Assembly (NCBI GenBank): GCA_963204915.1
Contig: CAUJHS010000085.1
Location: 1-44,024, forward strand
Source: Planctomycetota bacterium
GTDB lineage: Bacteria > Planctomycetota > Planctomycetia > Pirellulales > Pirellulaceae
Length of the DNA: 44,024 nucleotides
Direction: 5' to 3'
Position numbers and translations under genes: made by a program. Below the pieces are notes generated by a model. It made no database searches and was not told the origin of the DNA. It saw only the letters and a list, made by a program, of their open reading frames with translations. Below, one piece after another: positions 25,525-35,213 of the stretch. Numbering within the stretch: the stretch's first letter is position 1; each line of letters opens with the position of its first letter.

Positions 25525-26886
25525 TTACGCGGGTGCCTTCTCTAGGCGCGCCGCCGTGGAATGAGCGCGTCGCCTCGCGGCCATACGCTTGACGACTTCG
25601 TCAACGATAACACCCGCCAGAATCACCATGCCGATGATGGCGAACTCCAATTGCGTGGGAATGTCCATCAAATTGATGGAATTGTAAAGCACTCGCATCA
25701 CGGCGGCCCCGATGAGCACACCCAAAATTGATCCTTCGCCACCGCGAAGGCTACACCCGCCTAGAACGGCAGCGGCGATGGCGTACAGCTCATAGAAGTT
25801 GCCATGACCCGAAGGTTGGACGGAATTTAAGTCGAGTGCGAACAGTACCCCCGCGAGACCCGCTAGGACGGCGCAGATCACGTAGGCGAGGATGATCATT
25901 CGGTCGGTGTTAATACCACTGTAGCGCGCCGCTTGCTCGTTCCGACCAAGCGCTAACAAATATCGGCCGTAAATCGTGTAGTTTAAGAACACGCCCGCCA
26001 CGATGGCGATGACCGCCACGATGATCACCGGCATGGGAATGGCGATCCACTCCACCAACTCCAGCGGTAAGCGATTTCCGGCGGTGTCAACCGCATGTTG
26101 TCCAGTCTGCCAATTCCACTTGAATCGACTCCAGTTTCCCTCTGAAACCCATTTCAAAAATGGAACAGGTATCGAAAACGGGCGTCCCTGCGCAAGGTAA
26201 CGCAGGCTCTCGAAGCCCGCGCCAAAACCTTGGACTTTATCATCAGTCAGATAACGTGCTAGGCCGCGATAGAATAATAAGCCACATAGGGTCACAACGA
26301 AGGGTTGAAGCCGCAATTTAGTGATGAGGAGGCCATGGAGAAGTCCTATTCCCGCAGCAACCATCATCACAATGCCAAAGGCGAGAAAGATATTTCGACT
26401 ATTGCGGTAGGATATCGTCAAACTGCTTCCCGGCGCCAGGAACGCAGGTGACTCCCGCGTGGTAATCACAATTCGATCATTTTGGCGAGTGATTTGATCG
26501 ATGGTCAATCGTCGCACGCGACCTGTCGACGTCTTAAACTCAAGACGGTCGGCCGATCGCAAATCAAACTGGTCTCCCCCCGCAACAACAAGTGTTTTCT
26601 CGCGAGCCCGAATTTCGTCAATTGTGAGCCGATCGCCGGAGGGGATGTATTCGACGGCCAACAGCAGTGGTAGCAAACAACCCGTAAGACCAATGACGGA
26701 GCCAATCGACAGATCGATTCCCCCGGTGATAATCACAAACGCTACGCCAATGCTGATGATGCCGAACAATGCCGTCCAGCGAATTAGATTCTCAACGTTA
26801 TACGGCGTTACAAACTGCGGCTCGCCAACGGTGGTCACAATGCAAATACATACCAATAGTCCAAATATGCCGAGGATTTTTTTCAT
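25525..26886 (-). CDS. RbsC-type ABC sugar transporter permease with a soluble insertion
   Basis: A 453-residue BPD_transp_2 (ribose/xylose/galactose-type) permease of the inner membrane. Family hallmarks are GGIDLSIGSVIGLTG (55-69), LRLQPFVVTLCGLLFYRGL (191-209), YGRYLLALGRNEQAARYSGI (306-325) and AAAVLGGCSLRGGEGSILG (371-389). Typical RbsC proteins are about 320 residues. The excess lies in two places: residues about 80-165, where two related halves (RLTIDEI..., RLTIDQI...) make a beta-rich soluble insert after the DLS segment, and residues about 235-282, with a Trp-rich stretch (NWSRFKWNWQTG). The ATG directly precedes the first membrane segment; no good ribosome site is seen. No ATPase or periplasmic binding-protein gene adjoins it: upstream is the divergent AddB-like gene, downstream the convergent OleA-like gene. 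Confidence 0.85.
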   Translation of the reverse strand: MKKILGIFGLLVCICIVTTVGEPQFVTPYNVENLIRWTALFGIISIGVAFVIITGGIDLSIGSVIGLTGCLLPLLLAVEYIPSGDRLTIDEIRAREKTLVVAGGDQFDLRSADRLEFKTSTGRVRRLTIDQITRQNDRIVITTRESPAFLAPGSSLTISYRNSRNIFLAFGIVMMVAAGIGLLHGLLITKLRLQPFVVTLCGLLFYRGLARYLTDDKVQGFGAGFESLRYLAQGRPFSIPVPFLKWVSEGNWSRFKWNWQTGQHAVDTAGNRLPLELVEWIAIPMPVIIVAVIAIVAGVFLNYTIYGRYLLALGRNEQAARYSGINTDRMIILAYVICAVLAGLAGVLFALDLNSVQPSGHGNFYELYAIAAAVLGGCSLRGGEGSILGVLIGAAVMRVLYNSINLMDIPTQLEFAIIGMVILAGVIVDEVVKRMAARRRAHSTAARLEKAPA

Positions 26887-27112
26887 GGACAGAAAGGAGC
26901 TGTTGTAAAACAGTTTTTCGAGACAAAAGACGCCCTAGGACTGGCGCCAGTGTATCCGGAGCTGGGCGCCTGTGTCGAGAATGCATTTGGCCAATGCTAA
27001 AGTGACCACAGGTGTCACGTGCATCGCGTTGAATGAGTAGGGGGCCATCGGACGAGACAAAATCTCTCTGCCGTTTTCTCAAATCACAACTCGGCGAATT
27101 GAATTCCCAGCC

Positions 27113-29959
27113 ATGCCCATCAAGCGCGTATTTCTACCTTGGCGTCGTCCTCCGCTGGAAAGCGCCGCAAACTACCTCATCGACCGTTATCGGTACGACA
27201 ATGTCGTGGCAATGCGGAATACAATTGTTATTACGCCAGTTATTAGTGCCGCGCGACGCCTGCTAGAAATTTTGTTAGAAAAGACCGAGGCGGCCAAGTT
27301 AGTTTTGGACCCGCCCGATATCGAGACCGTCGGATATCTCCCGGAGAAGCTTTACAAACCGAAGTTGCCCTTCGCGAGCCGGTTAGTACAGCAATTGGCG
27401 TGGACCCGAACATTGCACGATAGTGCTCCCGAACGTCTCTCCAACATTGTCGCCCATCGCCCAGATCCTAACGACGCCACCAGTTGGATGAACTTAGGCG
27501 ACTTGCTTCGCACACAACATATCGAACTGGCGGCTGACAGTCTCGATTTCAGCGATGTAATGCGGCGCGGTCCTGAGGTCGAGGGCTTTCGCGAATTGGA
27601 ACGCTGGCGTTCTATGCGAGAACTACAAGAACATTACCTACGGCTCTTAGACTCACTGAAGGTGTGGGATTTGCAGACCGCGAGATTGTTTGCGATCAAG
27701 AAACGTGAATTCAAAACAACTCGCGATATCGTGTTGATTGGCGCTGTCGATCTGAATGTGGCTATGCGCCAGATGCTTGATCAAGTCGCGGAGCGCGTCT
27801 CGACGCTAATTCATGCTCCCGAGGAATGGGCCGAACGCTTTGACGAACATGGTTGCGTCATTCCCGAGAAATGGCTGGAAGCCTCGATTGAGGTACGTGA
27901 TGACCAATTGATTTTTGTCGATGGTCCGGACGACCAAGCCGAGATTGTGGTGCGGCGCTTGGCCGAGTACGGCGGGCGATACGCGCCCGACGATATTGCG
28001 ATTGGCCTTCCGGATCCCTTACTAGCTCCGCACATTCAACGGCAATTACATCAAGTCGGCGTGGAGACACACGTTTTCGACGGCCGGCGTATGCTTGATT
28101 CAGCCCCTTGCCGATTATTGTCCGCCCTTGCCAGTTATTTGGAGCGAGGTCACTATGCCGATTTCGCCGCAATGGTTCGACACCCCGACTTGCACGATTG
28201 GTTGGTCCAGCAAACTGGTGCAACAAACTACTTGGCCGAGTTGGATGCACTGTACGGCGAGCGATTGCCGTCTCGCATACGCGATGACGCGTTCGAAGAT
28301 CCGAGCATCCATCCGGCGGCGGCTCGCGTTTATGAATCAATTACAACGCTCCTGGCGCCATTAGTTCAAGAATCACGACGTCTGCACGACTGGACGCGCC
28401 CGATCACGATGTTACTGGCCGAAGTTTATCGTGGCCGCGAATTCGACCGAACAGATCATGTGCAAGACGAAGCCCTTACGGCGTTTGTGCGAATGCAACG
28501 CGTGCTTTCGGAACATGAGTTGCTTCCCGTTGAACTTTCCCCGCGGTTGACCGCAGCAGAAGCCATTCGATACACGCTCGATCAGTTGACGGGCGAAATG
28601 CTTGCTTCGCGGCAGGAGAGCTCGGCTGTAGAAATGCTTGGATGGCTTGATTTGCCGCTGGATGATGCGCCCGCGGTGATTGTAACGAGCTTTAATGAAG
28701 GCCGAGTACCGTCATCCGCCAGTGCAGACTTGTTTTTGCCGAACGAGTTGCGGCGGCTGATGGGTGTGTCGGACAATGATCGACGTTACGCACGCGACGC
28801 TTATGCGCTCTGCTCGATCCTAGCGTCGCGAGAGGATGTTGCGCTCATTGTCGCGAAACGGGATACGCAGTCAAATCCCATGCCACCCAGCCGTCTGCTA
28901 TTTGCAACCGACGAAGAAACGATCGCACTGCGTGCGAAAAGATTTTTCTCTTCTTTGGCGCCCACGGTGAAGCCTCACCCGCTGATACATGTGGAAAGTT
29001 CTGTTGCAAAAGCAACCAATACTTCAGATGCGAGACAATTAACGTTGGATCTCGACCGAGACTCAACGTTGTCAAAGATCGAGGCGCGAGGAAGTTTGGA
29101 AACGCCGCGACCTGTACCGCTCGCCGCGCCGATCAACGCCATGAGCGTCACAAGCTTTAAAGAGTACTTGGCGTGTCCTTACCGTTTTTACCTTAAACGG
29201 GTGCTGCGACTCGAAGCCATTGACGACGCGGCCACGGAACTGGATGCAAGTGGGTTTGGTACGCTCTTGCACGACGTGCTTGAATCGTTCGGTCAAAACG
29301 AAAATGCTCGAGAGTGGAAAGACTCTGAAAAAGTGCTCGCGTTGTTGCATGCAAACTTAAATGACTTGGTACGCAAGCGTCACGGCGAACATCCATTACC
29401 TGCGGTTCGCGTGCAAGTGGAGCAAATTCGTCATCGACTGAAAAGTTTCGCCGTGTGGCAGGCGGACTGGGTTGCGCGAGGTTGGCGCATTAAGTACACC
29501 GAAACGAATCAGTTTCGCGAAACGCCATATCTTGATGTCGATGGCGAACGGATGTATTTGCGAGCGCGTCTCGATCGAGTGGACTACCACGCCAAAAAGA
29601 ACGAGTGGTACATCTTGGACTACAAGTCCGGCGAAGCAGGGGAAACACCCGACCAAATCCACCGATACAACGAAAAATGGCACGACCTCCAATTGCCGCT
29701 TTATCGGGAACTGGCCCGATTCTTGGGCGTCGTAGGCAAAGTGCATCTTGGCTACATCTTGATTCCCAAAGATGTAGGACGCATTGGCTTGGCCCCCGCG
29801 GAGTGGAGTGAATCCGATTTGGCGCAGGCATTACAGACGGCGCGAGAAGTCGTGAGGAAAGTGCGCCGGCAGGAATTTTGGCCGCCTACAGCGGAACCAC
29901 CAGACTTTTCCGATGAGTTCGCCGCGATTTGCCAAGACCGCGTGATTAAACCCCTGTGA
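27113..29959 (+). CDS. addB: AddB-like PD-(D/E)XK nuclease subunit
   Basis: A 948-residue protein, the likely second subunit of an AddAB-type helicase-nuclease that processes double-strand breaks for RecA. The N-terminal two thirds look like a degenerate helicase fold; I see no Walker A, as in some AddB proteins. The C-terminal third begins near SVTSFKEYLACPYRFYLKR (Cys about 687) and holds the RecB-type nuclease motifs: FGTLLHDVLE, LDRVDYH (Asp821), ILDYKSG (Asp836, Lys838) and LQLPLY (Gln860). AddB of Firmicutes has four Fe-S cysteines, one before and three after the motifs. Here the C-terminal end has only one Cys (AICQDRV), so the cluster is probably absent. It is followed 95 bases later by the AddA-like gene, as expected for a pair. 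The start is the first in-frame ATG, just before PIKRVFLPW; no ribosome site is evident. Confidence 0.8.
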   Translation: MPIKRVFLPWRRPPLESAANYLIDRYRYDNVVAMRNTIVITPVISAARRLLEILLEKTEAAKLVLDPPDIETVGYLPEKLYKPKLPFASRLVQQLAWTRTLHDSAPERLSNIVAHRPDPNDATSWMNLGDLLRTQHIELAADSLDFSDVMRRGPEVEGFRELERWRSMRELQEHYLRLLDSLKVWDLQTARLFAIKKREFKTTRDIVLIGAVDLNVAMRQMLDQVAERVSTLIHAPEEWAERFDEHGCVIPEKWLEASIEVRDDQLIFVDGPDDQAEIVVRRLAEYGGRYAPDDIAIGLPDPLLAPHIQRQLHQVGVETHVFDGRRMLDSAPCRLLSALASYLERGHYADFAAMVRHPDLHDWLVQQTGATNYLAELDALYGERLPSRIRDDAFEDPSIHPAAARVYESITTLLAPLVQESRRLHDWTRPITMLLAEVYRGREFDRTDHVQDEALTAFVRMQRVLSEHELLPVELSPRLTAAEAIRYTLDQLTGEMLASRQESSAVEMLGWLDLPLDDAPAVIVTSFNEGRVPSSASADLFLPNELRRLMGVSDNDRRYARDAYALCSILASREDVALIVAKRDTQSNPMPPSRLLFATDEETIALRAKRFFSSLAPTVKPHPLIHVESSVAKATNTSDARQLTLDLDRDSTLSKIEARGSLETPRPVPLAAPINAMSVTSFKEYLACPYRFYLKRVLRLEAIDDAATELDASGFGTLLHDVLESFGQNENAREWKDSEKVLALLHANLNDLVRKRHGEHPLPAVRVQVEQIRHRLKSFAVWQADWVARGWRIKYTETNQFRETPYLDVDGERMYLRARLDRVDYHAKKNEWYILDYKSGEAGETPDQIHRYNEKWHDLQLPLYRELARFLGVVGKVHLGYILIPKDVGRIGLAPAEWSESDLAQALQTAREVVRKVRRQEFWPPTAEPPDFSDEFAAICQDRVIKPL

Positions 29960-30054
29960 TTTCCATGCCCCTCGGCCAGATAGAACGTCCGACGTCCGCC
30001 AAGTGAGTTAAGGCACGACATAGTGCGGCGTCGGTTCATCTTTTCCATGATTAC

Positions 30055-33000
30055 ATGATCCAATCCACGAATACCCGTTATCCCAATATCGTCATTCGCG
30101 CTTCTGCGGGCACGGGTAAGACATTTCAGTTGTCGAATCGGTTCCTGGATTTATTGAATAACGATGTTGCGCTGGATCACGTGCTTGCAACAACGTTTAC
30201 CCGCAAAGCCGCGGGCGAGATCCTTGACCGCATCTTGTTGCGTCTGGCCGACGCGGCGCTTGAGGTTCGCGCTTGCAAACAGTTAGGCGAATACGTACGT
30301 GATCCGGAATTGACCCGAACGCGCTGTCGTCGACTATTGACCGTCGCAACTCGAAATTTGCATCGGATGCGTGTCAACACGCTTGACGCATTCTTCTCCA
30401 AGATTGCAGGCAGCTTTGGTTTGGAGCTAGGCCTACCGCCGGGATGGACGATGGTCGATGAGTTGCAGGACGCCCAAATGCGCGCCGAAGCGATTGAGTC
30501 GGTCATTGCGCAAGATTCCGCTACGGATGTCTTAACGCTAATGCACCTATTGACGAAAGGAGAGGCCAAACGCAGCGTCAGCGATTTGCTACGTGATACG
30601 GTCAATCAGGTGTACGACGTATATTGCGAGTCTACTTCCGAAGCATGGACATCCATCCCGAGATTTCGGCTTGTATCGGACGACCGCTTGAGCGAAGCGA
30701 TTTCTACGCTGCGTCAAATCGATTTTCCAAATAAGCCCCAACGCACCGCTTGCGAAAAAAACTTAGAGGCTGCCGAACAGGGAGATTGGGAATCGTTCAT
30801 CAGTGTGGGACTTGCTGCGAAAATCGCAAGAGATGAACTAACATTTCAACGCAAGGAAATACCACCCTGCGCTGTTAAAGAGTATCAGACGCTCTTACAT
30901 CATGCCCGCGCAATACTGGTAGGGCATGTGGCCAACCAAACCGAGGCCGCGTATAAGGTGTTGAAAAAGTTTCACGTTGAGTATCAACGACTAAAACAGG
31001 AGCGACGTGTTTTGCGGTTTGAGGATGTCACACGGCGTCTCGCCGATGCGACGATGTTAAACGACGTTCAGCAGGTCGCTTTCCGATTGGATGCAACCAT
31101 TTCGCATTTACTGCTTGATGAGTTTCAAGACACTTCGCTTGCTCAATGGCATGTACTGCGTCCTTTTGCTCGCCGAGCGGCGTCGGGAGGAGTTAGCAGT
31201 TCGTTTTTCTGCGTAGGTGATGTGAAACAGGCTATCTATGGTTGGCGTGGCGGCGTAGCCGAAATCTTCGACGCGCTCGAACTTGAACTAGATCGTCTTC
31301 AACATACGTCGCTCAATCGAAGTTTTCGTTCTGCGCCCGCGGTTATTGACGTTGTCAATCAAGTATTCACGCGCATGGTGGAGCATCCTAACCTGGAACA
31401 TTATGAACCAGCGATTCGCGCCTGGCGTAGTCAGTTTGAACCGCATACCACCGCCAAAGAAGATCTCGCGGGATATGTTACCCTCGAAATTTCGCCAATG
31501 GCGGAAGAAGACCAATCTGTCGACGATGTTCACGACGCATATTGTGCGCAACGCGTTGCTGAAATCGTTCGACAAGCGCCCGGATTGACCGTGGGAGTCC
31601 TCGTGCGCACCAATGCGCGGGTTAGCCGTTTGATTCACCGATTGCGCGAACTTGGACTGCACGTCAGTGAAGAGGGCGGCAACCCAGTCACAGACTCGGC
31701 TGCAGTCGAGGTCGTATTATCTTTGTTCCGTTTAGCAGACCATCCGGGCGATACGATCTCCCGTTTTCATGTCGCGCACGCCCCATTGAGACCGCCCTTC
31801 GCTTTGAATGAGTGGCGCGATAACGTTGAAGCCACGCGCTTAGCGCAGCAAATTCGGCGTTCTGTTCTAGAAAAGGGATATGGAGCTTCGGTCTACGAAA
31901 TCGTTCGCCCCCTTGCCGCGTTTGGTACATCGCGCGATCAAAGTCGCTTACAACAATTGGTGGATTTGGCGTATCAGTACCAGTCACAAGCCACGCTTCG
32001 CACTCGCGCGTTTGTTGAATTTGTGGAGCATCAAAGGGTATCGGATCCGACCTCTGCCGATGTGCGGGTCATGACAGTTCACCAGGCAAAAGGACTAGAG
32101 TTTGATGCGGTCGTGCTACCCGAACTGGAGGCGCCCTTGGTCGGCCAAAGAGATTGGTTTGTAGTTGGTCGCCCTGATCCAACAAAACCGGTCGATCGCG
32201 TTTGTCGTCATACCAACAAGAGCGTGCAAGAGTTGTTGCCACGCGAATTTCAAGAAATGTTTGAGGCCGACACAGCGCAAACAATCCGAGAATCGCTTTG
32301 CGTTTTATATGTCGCGCTGACTCGCGCAGCACGAGCCTTGCACATGATTGTGCGCCCCGCAGGCGCACTGAGTCGATTGCCGGCTAAGACATTTGCCGGC
32401 TTATTACGGGCGAGTCTCGTGGAAAGCAGGCCAATGACGCCTGGTGCAATGGCGTTCGCACATGGGGATCCTCATTGGTGCGGCCAGCGTGAAGTTGTCG
32501 ACAATGATGTCGAACCCCTGGAACGCAAACCGCCAGAAGTCGCGCCTGCGCCAGTTCGCGTCCAACTCAAAGAAACTTCGCGTCGCCATCGCCGACTTGT
32601 GCGTAGCACCCCGTCAAGCCTCGAAGGCGGCGTCCGCGTCAAATTGGCCGATGTGTTTGGACGCGAAGACATGGCGGCAATCCAACGTGGGCTGATCCTA
32701 CATGCATGGTTTGAGCAGATTGAGTGGTTGGATCCTGCGGCTCCTTTAGAAGGAGCGCCCGACGACGAAACGCTCCGACGGATTGGCAATGAGACGGCCG
32801 AGACGGCGATCCGCTTGGATCCCTTAATTGAAGAGTTCCGAATCATGCTCCAAAGGCAAGGTGTTCGGGAGTCGTTGCTTCAGGAATTCTATCGCAGGAC
32901 TCCGAAAAAAATAGGTTTGAGCCATCCGATAACGACGGAAATCCGAAGCTCTGACCTAAGGCTTGATGTGAATATTGGACGACGTTTCGCGATTCAGGAA

Positions 33001-33255
33001 GGCGCCACCGTGGTGGCGGGTTCGATGGATCGTGTGGTGCTTATCTATGATGCGAACCAATTGGTTGCCGCAGATTTGGTCGATTTCAAGACGGACGTGA
33101 TACCGTCGACGCAGACGTTGAACGATCGAGTCGAGTTTTACCGTCCGCAGGCCGAAGCCTACCGACGTTCGTTGTCGAAGATTCTAAAGCTTTCTTCTGA
33201 TAGAATCGCAGTGCGAATGTTGTTTGCCGATCGTGGGCTGGTGGAATTGGTGTAA
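30055..33255 (+). CDS. addA: AddA-like UvrD/Rep-family helicase-nuclease subunit
   Basis: A 1066-residue superfamily 1A helicase with a C-terminal nuclease domain. Walker A is ASAGTGKTFQL (residues 16-26) followed by ATTFTRKAAGEI; Walker B is LLLDEFQDTS with Asp355-Glu356; motif III is VGDVKQAIYGWRGG; motif V TVHQAKGLEFDAVVLPE; motif VI LYVALTRAARALHMI. The C-terminus has a RecB/AddA-type nuclease: SMDRVVLI (Asp992), DLVDFKTDV (Asp1010, Lys1012) and YRPQAEAYR. With the upstream AddB-like gene it should form a cytoplasmic helicase-nuclease that resects DNA ends and loads RecA. It is shorter than B. subtilis AddA (about 1230 residues). The ATG start has no strong ribosome site. A RecB identity is less likely because no RecC or RecD partner is present. 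Confidence 0.88.
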   Translation: MIQSTNTRYPNIVIRASAGTGKTFQLSNRFLDLLNNDVALDHVLATTFTRKAAGEILDRILLRLADAALEVRACKQLGEYVRDPELTRTRCRRLLTVATRNLHRMRVNTLDAFFSKIAGSFGLELGLPPGWTMVDELQDAQMRAEAIESVIAQDSATDVLTLMHLLTKGEAKRSVSDLLRDTVNQVYDVYCESTSEAWTSIPRFRLVSDDRLSEAISTLRQIDFPNKPQRTACEKNLEAAEQGDWESFISVGLAAKIARDELTFQRKEIPPCAVKEYQTLLHHARAILVGHVANQTEAAYKVLKKFHVEYQRLKQERRVLRFEDVTRRLADATMLNDVQQVAFRLDATISHLLLDEFQDTSLAQWHVLRPFARRAASGGVSSSFFCVGDVKQAIYGWRGGVAEIFDALELELDRLQHTSLNRSFRSAPAVIDVVNQVFTRMVEHPNLEHYEPAIRAWRSQFEPHTTAKEDLAGYVTLEISPMAEEDQSVDDVHDAYCAQRVAEIVRQAPGLTVGVLVRTNARVSRLIHRLRELGLHVSEEGGNPVTDSAAVEVVLSLFRLADHPGDTISRFHVAHAPLRPPFALNEWRDNVEATRLAQQIRRSVLEKGYGASVYEIVRPLAAFGTSRDQSRLQQLVDLAYQYQSQATLRTRAFVEFVEHQRVSDPTSADVRVMTVHQAKGLEFDAVVLPELEAPLVGQRDWFVVGRPDPTKPVDRVCRHTNKSVQELLPREFQEMFEADTAQTIRESLCVLYVALTRAARALHMIVRPAGALSRLPAKTFAGLLRASLVESRPMTPGAMAFAHGDPHWCGQREVVDNDVEPLERKPPEVAPAPVRVQLKETSRRHRRLVRSTPSSLEGGVRVKLADVFGREDMAAIQRGLILHAWFEQIEWLDPAAPLEGAPDDETLRRIGNETAETAIRLDPLIEEFRIMLQRQGVRESLLQEFYRRTPKKIGLSHPITTEIRSSDLRLDVNIGRRFAIQEGATVVAGSMDRVVLIYDANQLVAADLVDFKTDVIPSTQTLNDRVEFYRPQAEAYRRSLSKILKLSSDRIAVRMLFADRGLVELV

Positions 33256-33479
33256 ACATCGAGAATCCACGCGGTACGCGCTGTACTTCCTTCATGCCTA
33301 AATGTCAGGCATAGAGGTGTGACTCAGCGACGCGTCAAGCGTTTGAATCAGATGCGGAACCTTCCCCCTTACCGCCTTATACTCCGCGTAAGAATATGCA
33401 ACTCAAGGCGGCTCGCTGGTCACAGGTCTTGGATTTCACCGCAAGCCAATGATTCACGCCACGCACGAATCTTCAATTG
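33256..33479. other. Convergent intergenic region with a short hairpin
   Basis: Between the AddA-like gene end and the kinase gene end. ATGCCT / AGGCAT (33294-33312) can form a six-bp hairpin, but no T-run follows on either strand, so it is not a convincing terminator. No gene is seen. Confidence 0.3.
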
Positions 33480-35174
33480 CTATTGCATTGGCGCTTCAAA
33501 GGGAAGGGTCTTACTCGATTCGGCGGCTACCGCAGGAAAGTGAAGGCGAAACCGACTGCCTTTTCCAACTTCGCTAACGACGCGTATATCGCCATTATGC
33601 TCACGTAAGATCTTCTGACTCACGGTCAATCCCAATCCTGTACCGCGGGCTCCTTTGCGCGACTCAAACACTGTAAATAATTTCTTCATATCCTCAGGCG
33701 ACATTCCCTCGCCGGTGTCTTCAACATCGATCCACGCCACCTTTTTTTCCGCTGAGTAATTTGTGGAGACAAGCACCTTACGGTTGTCAACCTTTTCACA
33801 GGCATCAATGGCGTTGGTGACGACGTTCAAGATCGCCCGGTGCAAGGCTTCCGGGTCGAAAGTGAGCAGGGGCAAATTCGGCGTAGGTCGGAAGATGAGT
33901 TCGACCTGATAATCGTTAGCGCGCGTTTGCATTAACTCGACTACTTCGCCAGCGGTTTCGTTCAGGTCGGCCGAGATCAAGTCCGGCTTGCGTTCTTTAC
34001 TGAACGTGAGCATATCCATCACAAGGTTGCTGATCCGCTCTTGGTTCTTTTCGACAATGCCCCAGCCTTTACGAATTACCTCCTGCTCGTTGCTTTTGAG
34101 ACCTTCGTCGATCAGGTAACTGCCGCCTCGGATTCCCTGCAGAATATTTTTGATATGGTGCGACAACGTAGCGATGGTTTGACCGATTGCGGCAAGCCGT
34201 TCCGCTTGCACCATGGCGGAATAATAGGAGGTGTCTTCCACCGCGAGCGCCGCCTGATGCCCAATGGCGACCATTAATTTGAGATGTTCTTCCGTGAACC
34301 GCGTGCCCAGCGGAGATTGAATTCCGCGGCCCGGAGGTGTGAACGTATCAATGTAAATGACGCCGACAATTCCGTAACGGCCTTGCATCGGCACGCAAAT
34401 CGCTTCGCGCACACCCAACTTGAGGATGCTTTGTGCTGGGCTAAAGCGCTGATCCTCTTGTGCGTCTGTCGTCAGAACCCCTTCTTTCTTATTCATCACA
34501 TAGTCAAGAATCGTGCGGCTGATGCGAATGCGCTCCTCCGGCGCCATGCTTTGGCGTGTGCGACGCACCTTGGGGATCAATTCTTCTGTGTCTTGGTCGA
34601 CCAGCATGATGCAGCCACGGTCGGCTTCGACCCATTCGAAAATAAGATCCATGATGCGACGCAGCAATTGGTCAATATCGAGCGTATGGCTAACCGCCAG
34701 CGCGGTGCGGTACATGATCTGCAGATTACTGCGTGCGCGCGCTAACCACGGGTTTTCCACCTCGAGTGAGCCATCAAAAATCCGGCTCCCTTCTTCCTGG
34801 CCAATCGTGCGGACGATGCGAGACTCGTTTTCGCTGGGCGACTTTCCAACGATGTTTATGATCTGCGAAAGATCTTCTGATGCTTCTTCTTCGCCGGTAA
34901 AAATGAGCAACGTTCGGCCAATTTGCAGGCGGTCTCCGCTTTTCAGCGGTCGCTCGCCGACGGGCTCGCTGTTGACGAAGGTGCCGTTGGAGCTGTTCAA
35001 ATCGACCAGCATCCAGTCGTTGCCGTTTTGGCGAATTTCGGCATGACGGCGAGAGACTTCGGTGTCGTGCAGTTGAATTAGATTGCCTGTGTCGCGCCCT
35101 ATACCCAGCGCGGGCTTGTTCAACTCAAAGCGTCGTCCCTGGTCGCGTCCCTGAATCACGAACAAAGAAGCCAC
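33480..35174 (-). CDS. FHA-GAF sensor histidine kinase
   Basis: A 564-residue soluble kinase with no membrane segment. Residues 1-95 are a forkhead-associated domain (GIGRD, SRRHAEI, NSSNGTFVN), which binds phosphothreonine in partner proteins. Residues about 150-315 are a GAF domain (DRGCIMLVD, REAICVPMQGRYGIVGVIYID). The dimerisation box has ATLSHHIKNILQGI with phospho-acceptor His339; the usual following Glu is replaced by His340. The ATPase domain has the N box NVVTNAIDAC (Asn454), G1 DTGEGM and G2 GTGLGL. It resembles NtrB-type cytoplasmic kinases. The start is GTG, fixed by GGAGG eight bases upstream. It is preceded 39 bases upstream by a single-domain response regulator on the same strand, the probable partner. 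The FHA domain suggests input from a Ser/Thr kinase, which is inference. Confidence 0.9.
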   Translation of the reverse strand: MASLFVIQGRDQGRRFELNKPALGIGRDTGNLIQLHDTEVSRRHAEIRQNGNDWMLVDLNSSNGTFVNSEPVGERPLKSGDRLQIGRTLLIFTGEEEASEDLSQIINIVGKSPSENESRIVRTIGQEEGSRIFDGSLEVENPWLARARSNLQIMYRTALAVSHTLDIDQLLRRIMDLIFEWVEADRGCIMLVDQDTEELIPKVRRTRQSMAPEERIRISRTILDYVMNKKEGVLTTDAQEDQRFSPAQSILKLGVREAICVPMQGRYGIVGVIYIDTFTPPGRGIQSPLGTRFTEEHLKLMVAIGHQAALAVEDTSYYSAMVQAERLAAIGQTIATLSHHIKNILQGIRGGSYLIDEGLKSNEQEVIRKGWGIVEKNQERISNLVMDMLTFSKERKPDLISADLNETAGEVVELMQTRANDYQVELIFRPTPNLPLLTFDPEALHRAILNVVTNAIDACEKVDNRKVLVSTNYSAEKKVAWIDVEDTGEGMSPEDMKKLFTVFESRKGARGTGLGLTVSQKILREHNGDIRVVSEVGKGSRFRLHFPAVAAESSKTLPFEAPMQ

Positions 35175-35182
35175 GAACGTCG

Positions 35183-35187
35183 CCTCC
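35183..35187 (-). promoter_or_regulatory. Ribosome binding site fixing the GTG start of the kinase gene
   Basis: GGAGG on the minus strand, eight bases before the GTG at 35172-35174. It lies in the 39-base gap after the response regulator stop, consistent with co-transcription and efficient independent initiation. Confidence 0.7.
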
Positions 35188-35213
35188 GCTACGCGACGAA
35201 ATACCGAGGAGTG

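Noticed and set aside
30055-33255. Helicase-nuclease as part of an antiphage defence island
   Set aside because: The AddB-like partner, nuclease motifs and housekeeping-type neighbours fit ordinary AddAB repair; no other defence genes adjoin.
33294-33312. Hairpin ATGCCT/AGGCAT as a terminator for the AddA-like gene
   Set aside because: The stem is only six bp and no T-run follows on either strand.
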